This document shows positions 16,565 to 23,892 of a stretch of 64,000 nucleotides of DNA, one piece after another; position 1 is the stretch's first letter; every line of letters starts with the position of its first letter. The notes below the pieces were generated by a model. The model had not been told where the DNA came from, made no database searches, and worked only from the letters and a program-made list of their open reading frames with translations. The DNA is taken from contig CAMYLR010000006.1 of NCBI GenBank assembly GCA_947259315.1, positions 244,493-308,492 of the forward strand. The letters run 5' to 3'. The position numbers and the translations under genes are program-made. Source of the DNA: an uncultured Gemmatimonadales bacterium (GTDB lineage: Bacteria > Gemmatimonadota > Gemmatimonadetes > JACCXV01 > JAHWKZ01).

Positions 16565-18166
16565 TCACGGGTGGTGTTCTGACCTTCGGAACGCCTCGAC
16601 CTCGGCGGCCTGACGCACCTCGTCCCACCCCAACACAGGCGCCGCGGCACGGGCGACGTTGATGAGTACGTCCTTCTCGATGGGAACACCACCCGGCAGG
16701 ACGCTCAACCGTCGATCGACCAGATCCTCGAGCGTCTCGACCATCTCGCGAGAAGCGCGCTCGACCTCGGCGGCCGTGTAACGAGTCTCAGAGCCAAGCG
16801 GTTCTGCGGTGGCCGGGTCTTCGCGCCAACGAACGAATACATCATCGGCATCGGACCCGAAGAGCTCGCGCACGCGACCGGCGTCGGCCGGATCGACGCC
16901 GGCGGACGGTTTCTGCCCGCCTATGCGGGCTGGGACAAGCGGCCGCCGGGTCGTCTCGCACGGCTTGAGATTCCAACCAACATTCTCGGCTAATCGGGTC
17001 ACCGTTTCCTCGGCCATCAGCCGATACGTCGTCAATTTGCCACCGGTCACCGTGATAAAGCGGGAGGCCGTTTGCTCGATGACCTCCTCACGAGAGATCG
17101 CGCTCGGGTCGCGGGAAGAGGCGGCGCGTACCAAGGGTCGCCACCCCGCCCAAGCACCGACCACATCTTCGTCAGAGATCTTGCAGCTCAGTGCATCGCA
17201 GGCGGCACCGACGAGGTACGCGATGTCTTCACCCGAAACCCCAAAGTCATCGATGTTGCCACCGTTGTGTGTGTCGGTCGTTCCGATGTACGTCCAACGT
17301 CCTTCCGGGACGGCGAAGTAGAGCCGGCCGTCACCGGCAAATAGCGCGGTCGGATCACGGAGTGGGAGCACGTCGCGCGGCACGACGATGTGCACGCCCT
17401 TGGTCGGGTCGAGAAGTCGCGTGCTGCCCGGACGAACTCGGCGGCGGAGCCGATCCGACCACGGCCCGGTCGCGTTGACCCACGCTCGCCCCTCGAGTGT
17501 AAAGGAGCTGAAGCCGCGGCGGTCTTCGACATCGCCCACCCAACCCGCTCGTGAGCGCTCGAGGTCTCGAACCGCGCAGTACGACGCGGTGACAGCTCCT
17601 GCGCGTCGGGCATCGGCGATCGTCTCTATCACCAACCGTGCGTCTCGCACCCGTGCATCCCAATAGACACCAGCGCCGCGAAGGCCTGTTTCCGATAGCA
17701 GCGGCTCCCGCGCGAGCGCGCCTTCTCGGTCGAGCATCTGGTGCCGACCAAACCGAGTGCGACCGGCGAGTGCGTCGTACAGCGCGAGCCCGACCTTGAG
17801 CTTCCAGCCCGGTCGAGATCGTCCTTTGTACGAAGGGATGAGGAACGGCGTCGCCCGGGTCAGGTGCGGGGCGATCGAGAGCAATACCGCCCGTTCGGTC
17901 AACGCCTCACGTACGAGCTCCAAATCGAGCATCTCGAGATACCGCAATCCGCCATGCGCGAACTTGGTCGTCCTGGACGAAGTCCCACCGGCAAAGTCAC
18001 CCGCTTCGACGAGCGCCACGCGAAGACCGCGCAGAGCGGCATCCCGCGCCACGCCAGCACCGGTGACACCGCCTCCGACCACAACCACATCCCACGTTTC
18101 AGCGCTTAGCCCGTTCAGCGCTGCCTGGCGATCCCAAGTCTCGGTCCGGTGTCCGTCAGCGTTCAT
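16565..18166 (-). CDS. glpD: Glycerol-3-phosphate dehydrogenase, FAD-dependent
   Basis: 533 residues. The FAD-binding motif VVVVGGGVTGAG is at about 28-39, followed by the GlpD-typical GGTSSRTTKFAHGGLRYLE. Later come TKGVHIVVPRD, YIGTTDTHNGG and VTGGKLTTYRLMAEETV. It oxidises sn-glycerol-3-phosphate to DHAP at the membrane and passes electrons to quinone. ATG at 18164-18166. No glpF, glpK or glpR is seen next to it, but a glycerophosphodiesterase at 37,964 could supply its substrate. Confidence 0.93.
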   Translation of the reverse strand: MNADGHRTETWDRQAALNGLSAETWDVVVVGGGVTGAGVARDAALRGLRVALVEAGDFAGGTSSRTTKFAHGGLRYLEMLDLELVREALTERAVLLSIAPHLTRATPFLIPSYKGRSRPGWKLKVGLALYDALAGRTRFGRHQMLDREGALAREPLLSETGLRGAGVYWDARVRDARLVIETIADARRAGAVTASYCAVRDLERSRAGWVGDVEDRRGFSSFTLEGRAWVNATGPWSDRLRRRVRPGSTRLLDPTKGVHIVVPRDVLPLRDPTALFAGDGRLYFAVPEGRWTYIGTTDTHNGGNIDDFGVSGEDIAYLVGAACDALSCKISDEDVVGAWAGWRPLVRAASSRDPSAISREEVIEQTASRFITVTGGKLTTYRLMAEETVTRLAENVGWNLKPCETTRRPLVPARIGGQKPSAGVDPADAGRVRELFGSDADDVFVRWREDPATAEPLGSETRYTAAEVERASREMVETLEDLVDRRLSVLPGGVPIEKDVLINVARAAAPVLGWDEVRQAAEVEAFRRSEHHP

Positions 18167-18253
18167 GCGACGCGATCGAGCTGCACGTTGGCTTGCCGAT
18201 CCGTGGTCATGCGCGATAAGTTACTAATTGTCCTAAACAATCGGCGTCGATCT

Positions 18254-18279
18254 CGCGGCACACTGCGGCCGCGTTTTTT
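18254..18279 (+). terminator. Intrinsic-terminator-like hairpin in the leader of the GreA-like gene
   Basis: CGCGGC (18254-18259), an 8-base loop, GCCGCG (18268-18273), then six T (18274-18279), on the plus strand and ending 26 bases before the ATG at 18306. The gene upstream (glpD) is on the other strand, so there is no obvious transcript for it to end except the greA leader itself. It may act as an attenuator. Confidence 0.6.
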
Positions 18280-18305
18280 GTTGACCAAACATCGTCAGAG
18301 GCATC

Positions 18306-18818
18306 ATGCTCGATGAGCTTCGGAACCGGCTTCACGAACAGATCGCCGACCTCGACCGTGAGCTTCGAGTCGAGCTTCCGGAGTTGATCGCCAAGGCGGT
18401 CGCCATGGGTGACCTGCGTGAGAACGCTGAGTACTCGGCCGCACTCGAACGCCAGGAGTTCGTTCGTGCCCGTCTCTCCCAGCTCACTCGTCGACAGAGC
18501 GAGCTCAGCGCGATCAACTTGCGGGATCTCCCCCGTGACCGAGCGGCCTTCGGGTCTCGAGTCGAGCTGGAAGATGGAGACGGCGACCGCCAGGAGTGGC
18601 ATCTCGTTTTTCCCGAGTTCGTCGATTTTGACGGCGGGATGATCTCGACCGCATCTCCGTTGGGTCGGGCGATCCTCGGGGCCCGACCGGGAGACGAAGT
18701 GACACTCGAAGCACCCGACGGCGCCCGTGCCTATGTCGTGATCGAAGTCATTACGCTGCACGGGGACAGGGTATCCGGCGCATCCGACGCGGACCAGGAG
18801 GAGAAAAGCGATGGCTGA
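18306..18818 (+). CDS. GreA/GreB-family transcript cleavage factor
   Basis: 170 residues: N-terminal antiparallel coiled coil to about residue 75, then a C-terminal FKBP-like domain (SPLGRAILGARPGDEVTLEAP). The tip carries MGDLRENAEYSAA with Asp36 and Glu39, equivalent to the acidic pair that binds Mg2+ in the RNA polymerase active centre, so cleavage activity should be intact. It rescues backtracked RNA polymerase. The C-terminal tail ADQEEKSDG is acidic. Its end overlaps the YggX-like gene by 8 bases, and the leader contains the terminator-like hairpin described at 18,254. Confidence 0.88.
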   Translation: MLDELRNRLHEQIADLDRELRVELPELIAKAVAMGDLRENAEYSAALERQEFVRARLSQLTRRQSELSAINLRDLPRDRAAFGSRVELEDGDGDRQEWHLVFPEFVDFDGGMISTASPLGRAILGARPGDEVTLEAPDGARAYVVIEVITLHGDRVSGASDADQEEKSDG

Positions 18819-19056
18819 GGTAACGTGCACCAGATGCAGTCAGACCAGAGAAGCCCTCGAAAGCGCGCCGTATCCAGACGATATGGGCCAAGAGATCCTC
18901 GAAAAGATCTGCGCCGCATGCTGGCATCAGTGCAAAGAGATGCAAGTAATGGTGATCAACGAGTACCGGCTCGACTTGAGCGACCCAAAAGCCCACGAGA
19001 TCCTCGAAAAATCAATCCGTGACTTCCTGGGACTAAATCCACCGACGGCTAGCTAG
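18811..19056 (+). CDS. YggX-like Fe(II)-trafficking protein with extra Cys pairs
   Basis: 81 residues resembling YggX, a small protein linked to iron handling and protection of Fe-S clusters from oxidation. It matches in PDDMGQEILEKICAACWHQC (compare the family's GKRIYNEISKEAWAQW), in MVINEYRLDLSDP and in the C-terminal helix IRDFLGL. Unlike E. coli YggX, which has a single Cys near the N-terminus, it has CTRC at 6-9 and CAACWHQC near 33-40, which could bind a metal. ATG 18811 follows GGAGGAG and overlaps the greA-like stop. Confidence 0.78.
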   Translation: MAEVTCTRCSQTREALESAPYPDDMGQEILEKICAACWHQCKEMQVMVINEYRLDLSDPKAHEILEKSIRDFLGLNPPTAS

Positions 19057-19058
19057 CT

Positions 19059-19406
19059 ATGGCACGAGCGCGGCGCGTCGTTGAAGAGATCGAAGCCGAG
19101 CTTCATAAGGTGCCCAAGCCCCGGTTTTTCAACATCGAGCAAGGCGAGCTCGAGCTCAAGACATACGAAGACGGTGCCAAGAAGCTCGACATCTTCTTTC
19201 GTGGCATCAAAGGTCCCGACGGATCGGTTGCCCAGGTCCTGGTCGATGGCGACGTCCTGTGCGAGCTGCCACTCGAACGTGGATGCGGACAACACGAGTA
19301 CAACAGCGAGAACGGCGACCAGGTCCCGGAGTTACGTGTCGGTCAAGTCGTCGAGGTCCAGTACGGCGGGAGGGTGTTTCTCAAGGGGACGTTCACGCCT
19401 GACTGA
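19059..19406 (+). CDS. Hypothetical protein, third gene of the greA-yggX operon
   Basis: 115 residues, no signal peptide and no membrane segment. It is rich in beta-type sequence (ELELKTYEDGAKKLDIFFRG, VAQVLVDGDVLCELPL, VGQVVEVQYGGRVFLKGTF). I do not recognise it. It starts 2 bases after the YggX-like stop, so it is probably co-translated, and it overlaps the convergent oxidoreductase gene by 14 bases at the 3' ends. Confidence 0.65.
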   Translation: MARARRVVEEIEAELHKVPKPRFFNIEQGELELKTYEDGAKKLDIFFRGIKGPDGSVAQVLVDGDVLCELPLERGCGQHEYNSENGDQVPELRVGQVVEVQYGGRVFLKGTFTPD

Positions 19407-20493
19407 TCTGCCGCGTGATCTCGGCGATGTTCGCTCCGCCGATCGAGAACGCTGCTACCGCTCGCCCGTCACGCTCTCCAACAGCCAAACCCTTGCCACC
19501 TCCCAGGTCACTCTCCGTGACCCACTCGCGCGCCAGTTCCGGTGCGCCAACGACCGCGACCGGAATGCCAAACAACTCAGTGTCGTACGACGAAACACGG
19601 CTATACGGCGTGGGCTCATCGGTAATCATGTTCTCGGCTGCGTGACGCCCCTGGTGTTGGGCGTGAAGCCAGTGCTCGACGCGGTGACGCACGCCGGTCA
19701 ATGGATCGTCGTAGGCGGCCACGTCACCGGCGGCATATAGACCCGGCAACTTGGTGCGCAAGCAGGCATCAACGCGGACTCCGTCGCCATCGGCGAGTGA
19801 GGTGCCCTCGAGAAACTCGACGTTCGGTTTGACACCCACTCCGACCGGGACCAAATCCGCCTGAAACTCGCGCCCGTCGGTCGTGTGGACGTTGAGGTTG
19901 TCGCCGTCTCGATCGATCGTCTCTGCGGCCGCCTCCAACTCGAGCGTCACGCCCCCCGATCGCATGATCGTTTCCAGCGCCACCCCGATCTCTTCGGGTG
20001 CCAGGTGGCCGAACAACCACGGCTCGAGCGCTAGCAGCGTGCACGTGACGCCGCGCTTGGTCAGTGCCGCCGCCACCTCGACGCCGATCAACCCACCACC
20101 GATGATCACCGCCCGCGTCGCGTCACGTGCCGCCGCGCGCAACGCCACTGCATCCGCCAGCGGGCGTAGCACGACCACCCCCTGGAGATCGATACCCGGC
20201 ACCCCCAGCTGAATGGGCCGCGCGTCGGGATCCAGGCCAACCGCCCTGGTCTTCGGCTTCAGCTCGATTCCCTGGGCAGCGTGGACATCCGCTGGCTTGA
20301 TGACGACGTCCTCGGGCGACAGATCGTCGCTCTCGAGAAACGATTTGGAGAGAAGGATCCGGTTGTAGAAGGGATACCGATCGTCAGAGACGACCACGAC
20401 ACGCGCTTCCCGATCACGCTTCCTCAGCGTCTCCGACCCGCGCGTGCCCGCGGGTCCGGAGCCCAACACCACGTATCTGGCGTGCTCGACCAC
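19393..20493 (-). CDS. FAD/NAD(P)-dependent pyridine nucleotide-disulfide-type oxidoreductase
   Basis: 366 residues. FAD motif VVLGSGPAGTRG (about 8-19), NAD(P)-binding VIIGGGLIGVEVA (about 149-161) and the late FAD motif LYAAGDVAAYDD (about 273-284) resemble rubredoxin reductase or the NirB N-terminal half. There is no CxxC redox pair, so it should pass electrons to an external partner. The GTG at 20493 is the only reasonable start, but its ribosome site is poor. It lies 30 bases downstream of the SelW-like selenoprotein candidate, which could be such a partner; that link is inference. Confidence 0.82.
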   Translation of the reverse strand: MVEHARYVVLGSGPAGTRGSETLRKRDREARVVVVSDDRYPFYNRILLSKSFLESDDLSPEDVVIKPADVHAAQGIELKPKTRAVGLDPDARPIQLGVPGIDLQGVVVLRPLADAVALRAAARDATRAVIIGGGLIGVEVAAALTKRGVTCTLLALEPWLFGHLAPEEIGVALETIMRSGGVTLELEAAAETIDRDGDNLNVHTTDGREFQADLVPVGVGVKPNVEFLEGTSLADGDGVRVDACLRTKLPGLYAAGDVAAYDDPLTGVRHRVEHWLHAQHQGRHAAENMITDEPTPYSRVSSYDTELFGIPVAVVGAPELAREWVTESDLGGGKGLAVGERDGRAVAAFSIGGANIAEITRQISQA

Positions 20494-20523
20494 CTCCGCG
20501 TTGTTAACCCGGACGGCCCCTCG

Positions 20524-20748
20524 CTACCGCTTACTCAACGCGGCAACGATGGCCTTTTCCCGCGGGAACTCGCCGGTCTGTTTCTTGGAGTAGATAAGGT
20601 CACCGTTGACCTCAACTTCAAATACGCCTCCCCCTGAGGCGATCAACTCGACGTCGGCGGATTCAATATTGTCCTCGATGGTGGCGGCCAAACTGGACGC
20701 CTGCGGCTCGTAGTTTCAAGCCGCGCAGTATTCGATCGTGATCTTCAC
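20524..20748 (-). CDS. SelW/Rdx-family selenoprotein candidate (CxxU, in-frame UGA)
   Basis: Reading GTG 20748 to TAG 20524 gives 74 residues with a single in-frame TGA at codon 11 (20716-20718). The N-terminus is VKITIEYCAA-U-NYEPQAS; the rest includes ELIASGGGVFEVEVNGDLIY and a final TGEFPREKAIVAALSKR. This matches the Rdx/SelW thioredoxin-like fold end to end: EYC at the first strand, the GGGVFEV core and the FP motif before the last helix. The UGA occupies exactly the second position of the family's CxxC/CxxU redox pair, so selenocysteine is the simplest reading. GGAGGT lies 4 bases upstream of the GTG. The gene starts 2 bases after the upstream stop and has FAD oxidoreductase downstream. 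A nonsense mutation or sequencing error is the alternative. Confidence 0.82.
20690..20718 (-). promoter_or_regulatory. Candidate bacterial SECIS hairpin at the UGA codon
   Basis: From the A of the TGA codon on the minus strand: AAACT (20716-20712) pairs with AGTTT (20694-20690), ACG (20711-20709) with CGT (20699-20697), and CC (20706-20705) with GG (20701-20700). The apical loop is GCA, with small bulges AG and CC. A hairpin starting at the Sec codon is the expected place for a bSECIS. The loop is small and the G is close to the UGA, so SelB binding is unproven. Confidence 0.45.
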
Positions 20749-20750
20749 GT

Positions 20751-21041
20751 CTACCTCCAGTCGCAGGGGCATAAACCGAAGAAACGATCCTCGGCGGCCT
20801 TCTTGAACGCATCCCCAAGCTCGAGCCCTTGGCGCTTGAAGCGTAGAATGTCGCGCAACTTGTTCATGTCGGCGTCGCTCCACCAGCGCGGATCATCTCC
20901 TCCGAGGTGCGCCTCAGGGGTGACGTATCCGGCCGATTGACAGGCGTCGAGCGTTCGCTGGTCTAGGCCGGTGACGCGGCGTAGGAGCTCGTCGGTACGC
21001 ACGATGGCGGTCAGGCTAGGCGGTGGGTCTGTTGTCGTCAA
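20751..21041 (-). CDS. Small MerR-like/HTH protein of unknown function
   Basis: 96 residues from a TTG at 21041; a GTG at 21002 is a shorter alternative. TAIVRTDELLRRVTGLDQRT, then LDACQSAGYVTP and DMNKLRDILRFKRQGLELG, look like the winged-helix layout of MerR-type DNA-binding domains, in which a later helix continues as RFKRQGLELGDAF. It ends FFGLCPCDWR, with a CPC motif that could sense redox or metal. It is the first gene of the unit leading to the SelW-like gene (2-base gap) and the oxidoreductase, so it may regulate them. Confidence 0.6.
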   Translation of the reverse strand: MTTTDPPPSLTAIVRTDELLRRVTGLDQRTLDACQSAGYVTPEAHLGGDDPRWWSDADMNKLRDILRFKRQGLELGDAFKKAAEDRFFGLCPCDWR

Positions 21042-21098
21042 CCGACCGACGACAATCCGCTGGTGATTCCCGGCCCGCCGGGCTTAGATTCCAGTTCG

Positions 21099-22442
21099 AT
21101 GGAACCTGCGTTGTCTGGACTCGACATCTTCTTTCGACTGCTGGCCGTTCTACTCCTGGTGGGAGCGAACGGTTTTTTCGTGGCCAGCGAGTTCGCGCTC
21201 GTCACCGTGCGCAGGACGCGAATCAAGGAGCTCGAGCGGAAGGGTCGCCCGATGGCCCGAACTGTCCGCGAAGCGCTCGACGATATCGACACGTACATCG
21301 CCGCGACCCAGCTCGGGATCACGATGGCATCGATCGGGCTGGGCTGGATCGGCGAGCCGGCACTGGCCGGGCTCATCGAGCCGCTACTCGGGTGGCTGCC
21401 GGCTACTTGGAGCTGGCTGACGGCCCACGCAGTGGCGGTTGCGGTCGCCTTTGCAATCATTACCGGACTCCACATCGTGCTCGGCGAGCTGGCACCAAAG
21501 ACGATCGCCATTCAGCGGCCAGAGAAAACTTCGCTCTACGTCGCGCTTCCAACCCGGTGGTTTCTCAAACTCTTCAAACCATTCATTGTGTTCCTGAACG
21601 GGGTTGGATTGCTGGTCGTCCGGGCATTCGGTTTTCGACCCGTGGCAGCGGGTCACCACGTCGTCCACTCCGAGGAAGAGCTCAAGATGATCGTGTCGGC
21701 CAGTACCGAGGCCGGGGTGCTCGAACCCCAAGAGGAAGAGCTCATTCATCGGGTGTTCCAATTCGCTGATCTGACCGCTAATCGGCTCATGGTGCCACGG
21801 ACGGAGGTCATCGGACTTCAGCTCGCGGCTCCGCGACCAAAGGTCGAAGCCATACTGAAGGAGCATGGCTTTACCCGCTACCCGGTCTACGATGGGTCGC
21901 TCGACAACATCGTCGGGATCGTCAACGTGAAAGACCTGTTGCCGCTGCTCGCCAAGGAAGGCGCGACGCTCGACTTGCGACGTGTTCTGCGACCACCTGT
22001 CGTCCTGCCCGAATCGATACGCGTGTTTCAGCTGTTGGCCGACATGCAAGCCGACCGCCGCCACATCGTTGTTCTGATCGACGAGTTTGGTGGCACCGCT
22101 GGGATCGTCACACTGCGCGACGTAATGGAACGCATCGTCGGCGAGGTGCGAAGCGAAGAGGAAACCGACTGGCCCGACGTCGAAGAGATCGAGCCCGGTC
22201 AAGCGTTGGTCGACGGCTTGATGCTGATCCCCGACTTCAACGAGCGGTTCTCGCTCACACTCGACGAAGAGGAGTACCATACGATCGGTGGGTACGTGTT
22301 TGGCGAGTTGGGTCGGCGACCCGAGATCGGAGACGTCACTGACGCGCCGGGTTGCCGCCTGACGGTCGAAGCTCTCGACGGAATGCGTGTCAGTCGATTG
22401 CGAGTGTTTATCGAGGAGCCAGCCGAATCCCCACGCGACTAA
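21099..22442 (+). CDS. CNNM/HlyC-family membrane protein with CBS pair and CorC domain
   Basis: 447 residues from ATG 21099 (MEPALSGLDIFFRLLAVLLL); 21063 is a longer alternative. The N-terminal DUF21 (CNNM) transmembrane domain to about 190 has ANGFFVASEFALVTVRRTR and ATQLGITMASIGLGWIGEPA. A CBS pair follows (about 205-330; RLMVPRTEVIGL, then GFTRYPVYDGSLDNIVGIV) and a CorC_HlyC domain at about 350-430. Members export or sense Mg2+ or other divalent ions. The older name hemolysin C is misleading. Confidence 0.9.
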   Translation: MEPALSGLDIFFRLLAVLLLVGANGFFVASEFALVTVRRTRIKELERKGRPMARTVREALDDIDTYIAATQLGITMASIGLGWIGEPALAGLIEPLLGWLPATWSWLTAHAVAVAVAFAIITGLHIVLGELAPKTIAIQRPEKTSLYVALPTRWFLKLFKPFIVFLNGVGLLVVRAFGFRPVAAGHHVVHSEEELKMIVSASTEAGVLEPQEEELIHRVFQFADLTANRLMVPRTEVIGLQLAAPRPKVEAILKEHGFTRYPVYDGSLDNIVGIVNVKDLLPLLAKEGATLDLRRVLRPPVVLPESIRVFQLLADMQADRRHIVVLIDEFGGTAGIVTLRDVMERIVGEVRSEEETDWPDVEEIEPGQALVDGLMLIPDFNERFSLTLDEEEYHTIGGYVFGELGRRPEIGDVTDAPGCRLTVEALDGMRVSRLRVFIEEPAESPRD

Positions 22443-23845
22443 GGACCCGGTACGTAGCTAAACACGTACAAGCCGCTAGCCATGTCGCTCACCACAAATC
22501 GGCCGTCGGCTGTCCAATGGACCCCCCACGCGCCATCGTAGATCGACTGCTCGTCTTTTTCATGCGCCAGCGACAGGACGTTCGCCGCGCCGTCGGGATC
22601 GGCTTGCGCGCCGGCGAACGTGTCGTAAAAACCCACCAACTGGGGCGCTAACGGATCCGTGACGTCGAGCACCTCGACACCATGCTTGTAATGCGCCAAA
22701 TAGGCCCGCTCTCCGTCGACGATCGCCAATTGGTGAGGGATCGTTCCAACGCGCGGTTGATAGGTCGCAGCTAGAACTGGAGCGGCGGGATTCGACACAT
22801 CCAAGATGCGAATCGGAGCGTTGATGATCTCGTCGGCCACGTAGAGAAACCGTCCATCTTCTGTGAGCCACGAACTGTGCGTGAATGCGCCCGGATAGGT
22901 GTGAAACGCGAGCGGCATCAAGCCGGCGTCGGCGTCCGTTGCTACAACGAGCTCACTGAACTCACCCTCTCGTATCCCCAAATACGATCCGTACACGACA
23001 CCGTCCCGAACGTGAATATCGTGGGGGGTACCGTTGGTCGATGACAGCGTACCCAACGGTCGTGGAGCCTCCGGATTACTCACGTCATAGGCGTGGATCT
23101 CACGCGGCGCGGCGATGTAGAGCCGGGATCGATCAATCCAAACGTTGTGCGCACCAGCCGCTTCGGTTCGCGGTATGGCGCTCAAAAACATCAGTTGAGT
23201 GGGATCACCGACATCGACGATCGTAACCGAGTTCGGATGGGTGTCGCCTTCGTGTGAAACGTAGGCGATTCCGTCCGCCACCTTGACGTCCTGAGTAAAG
23301 AGTCCAGCCGCGTTAAAACGGCCGACCTCACGCGGTGCGCCATCCAACGCGATAATCGATATGCCACCCGCGATGCGCCGAGCCAAGAAAGCGTGGTTGT
23401 TTTCGATCCACACGTCGCCAACGGTTCGCGCGGGCAGAGTCAGCTGGCCCTCGAGCCGAACGTTCCAGCTCTGGCGGTAGTCCACAGCCACGTTCACGCC
23501 GTGCCGGGCGAGCTCCTGATCGCCGGAGTAGAGCACCGCCTCGATCCTCGTCGTACCCGGCTTGAGCGCCGCGGTCGTGATCTCGAGTCCGGTGCCAAGA
23601 ACAACCGGTTGGCCGAGGTAAAAGTCGTCCAGTGAACGCCACTCGATTGTCGCCCCTACGGGCGCGTTTCTGATCGTCGCTACGAGCCGTTCCGGCGCAC
23701 CCCAATCGGCACGGCTACCGTCCCACTCGATTGTCAGACTGGGATTGGTTCCAGCCGGATCCGGAACCGGATCAGTCGGTGACCCACCGTCAGTGCTGCT
23801 GCACGCGACCGCAGTCAACGAGAGAAGGACAATGACGCGCTTCAT
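22439..23845 (-). CDS. LVIVD-repeat lipoprotein
   Basis: 468 residues from ATG 23845, which opens MKRVIVLLSLTAVACSS with a lipobox and lipid Cys15. An Ig-like region covers about 40-135. It is followed by a beta-propeller-like set of LVIVD repeats, visible as SVTIVDVGDPTQLMFL, IHAYDVSNPEAPRPLG, IRILDVSNPAAPVLAA and VEVLDVTDPLAPQLVG. Such repeats occur in surface proteins of unknown binding partner. It overlaps the convergent CNNM gene by 4 bases and follows the aminotransferase at the end of the aro operon by 47 bases, so it may be read from that transcript. Confidence 0.85.
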   Translation of the reverse strand: MKRVIVLLSLTAVACSSTDGGSPTDPVPDPAGTNPSLTIEWDGSRADWGAPERLVATIRNAPVGATIEWRSLDDFYLGQPVVLGTGLEITTAALKPGTTRIEAVLYSGDQELARHGVNVAVDYRQSWNVRLEGQLTLPARTVGDVWIENNHAFLARRIAGGISIIALDGAPREVGRFNAAGLFTQDVKVADGIAYVSHEGDTHPNSVTIVDVGDPTQLMFLSAIPRTEAAGAHNVWIDRSRLYIAAPREIHAYDVSNPEAPRPLGTLSSTNGTPHDIHVRDGVVYGSYLGIREGEFSELVVATDADAGLMPLAFHTYPGAFTHSSWLTEDGRFLYVADEIINAPIRILDVSNPAAPVLAATYQPRVGTIPHQLAIVDGERAYLAHYKHGVEVLDVTDPLAPQLVGFYDTFAGAQADPDGAANVLSLAHEKDEQSIYDGAWGVHWTADGRFVVSDMASGLYVFSYVPGP

Positions 23846-23892
23846 GTCGTGCAAATAGTGCGTCCTCAGCTCGGGTTGCATCTGCGGGATGT

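Noticed and set aside
21384-22280. 298-residue minus-strand frame opposite the CNNM gene
   Set aside because: Antisense to a conserved CBS/CorC gene; no recognisable domain.
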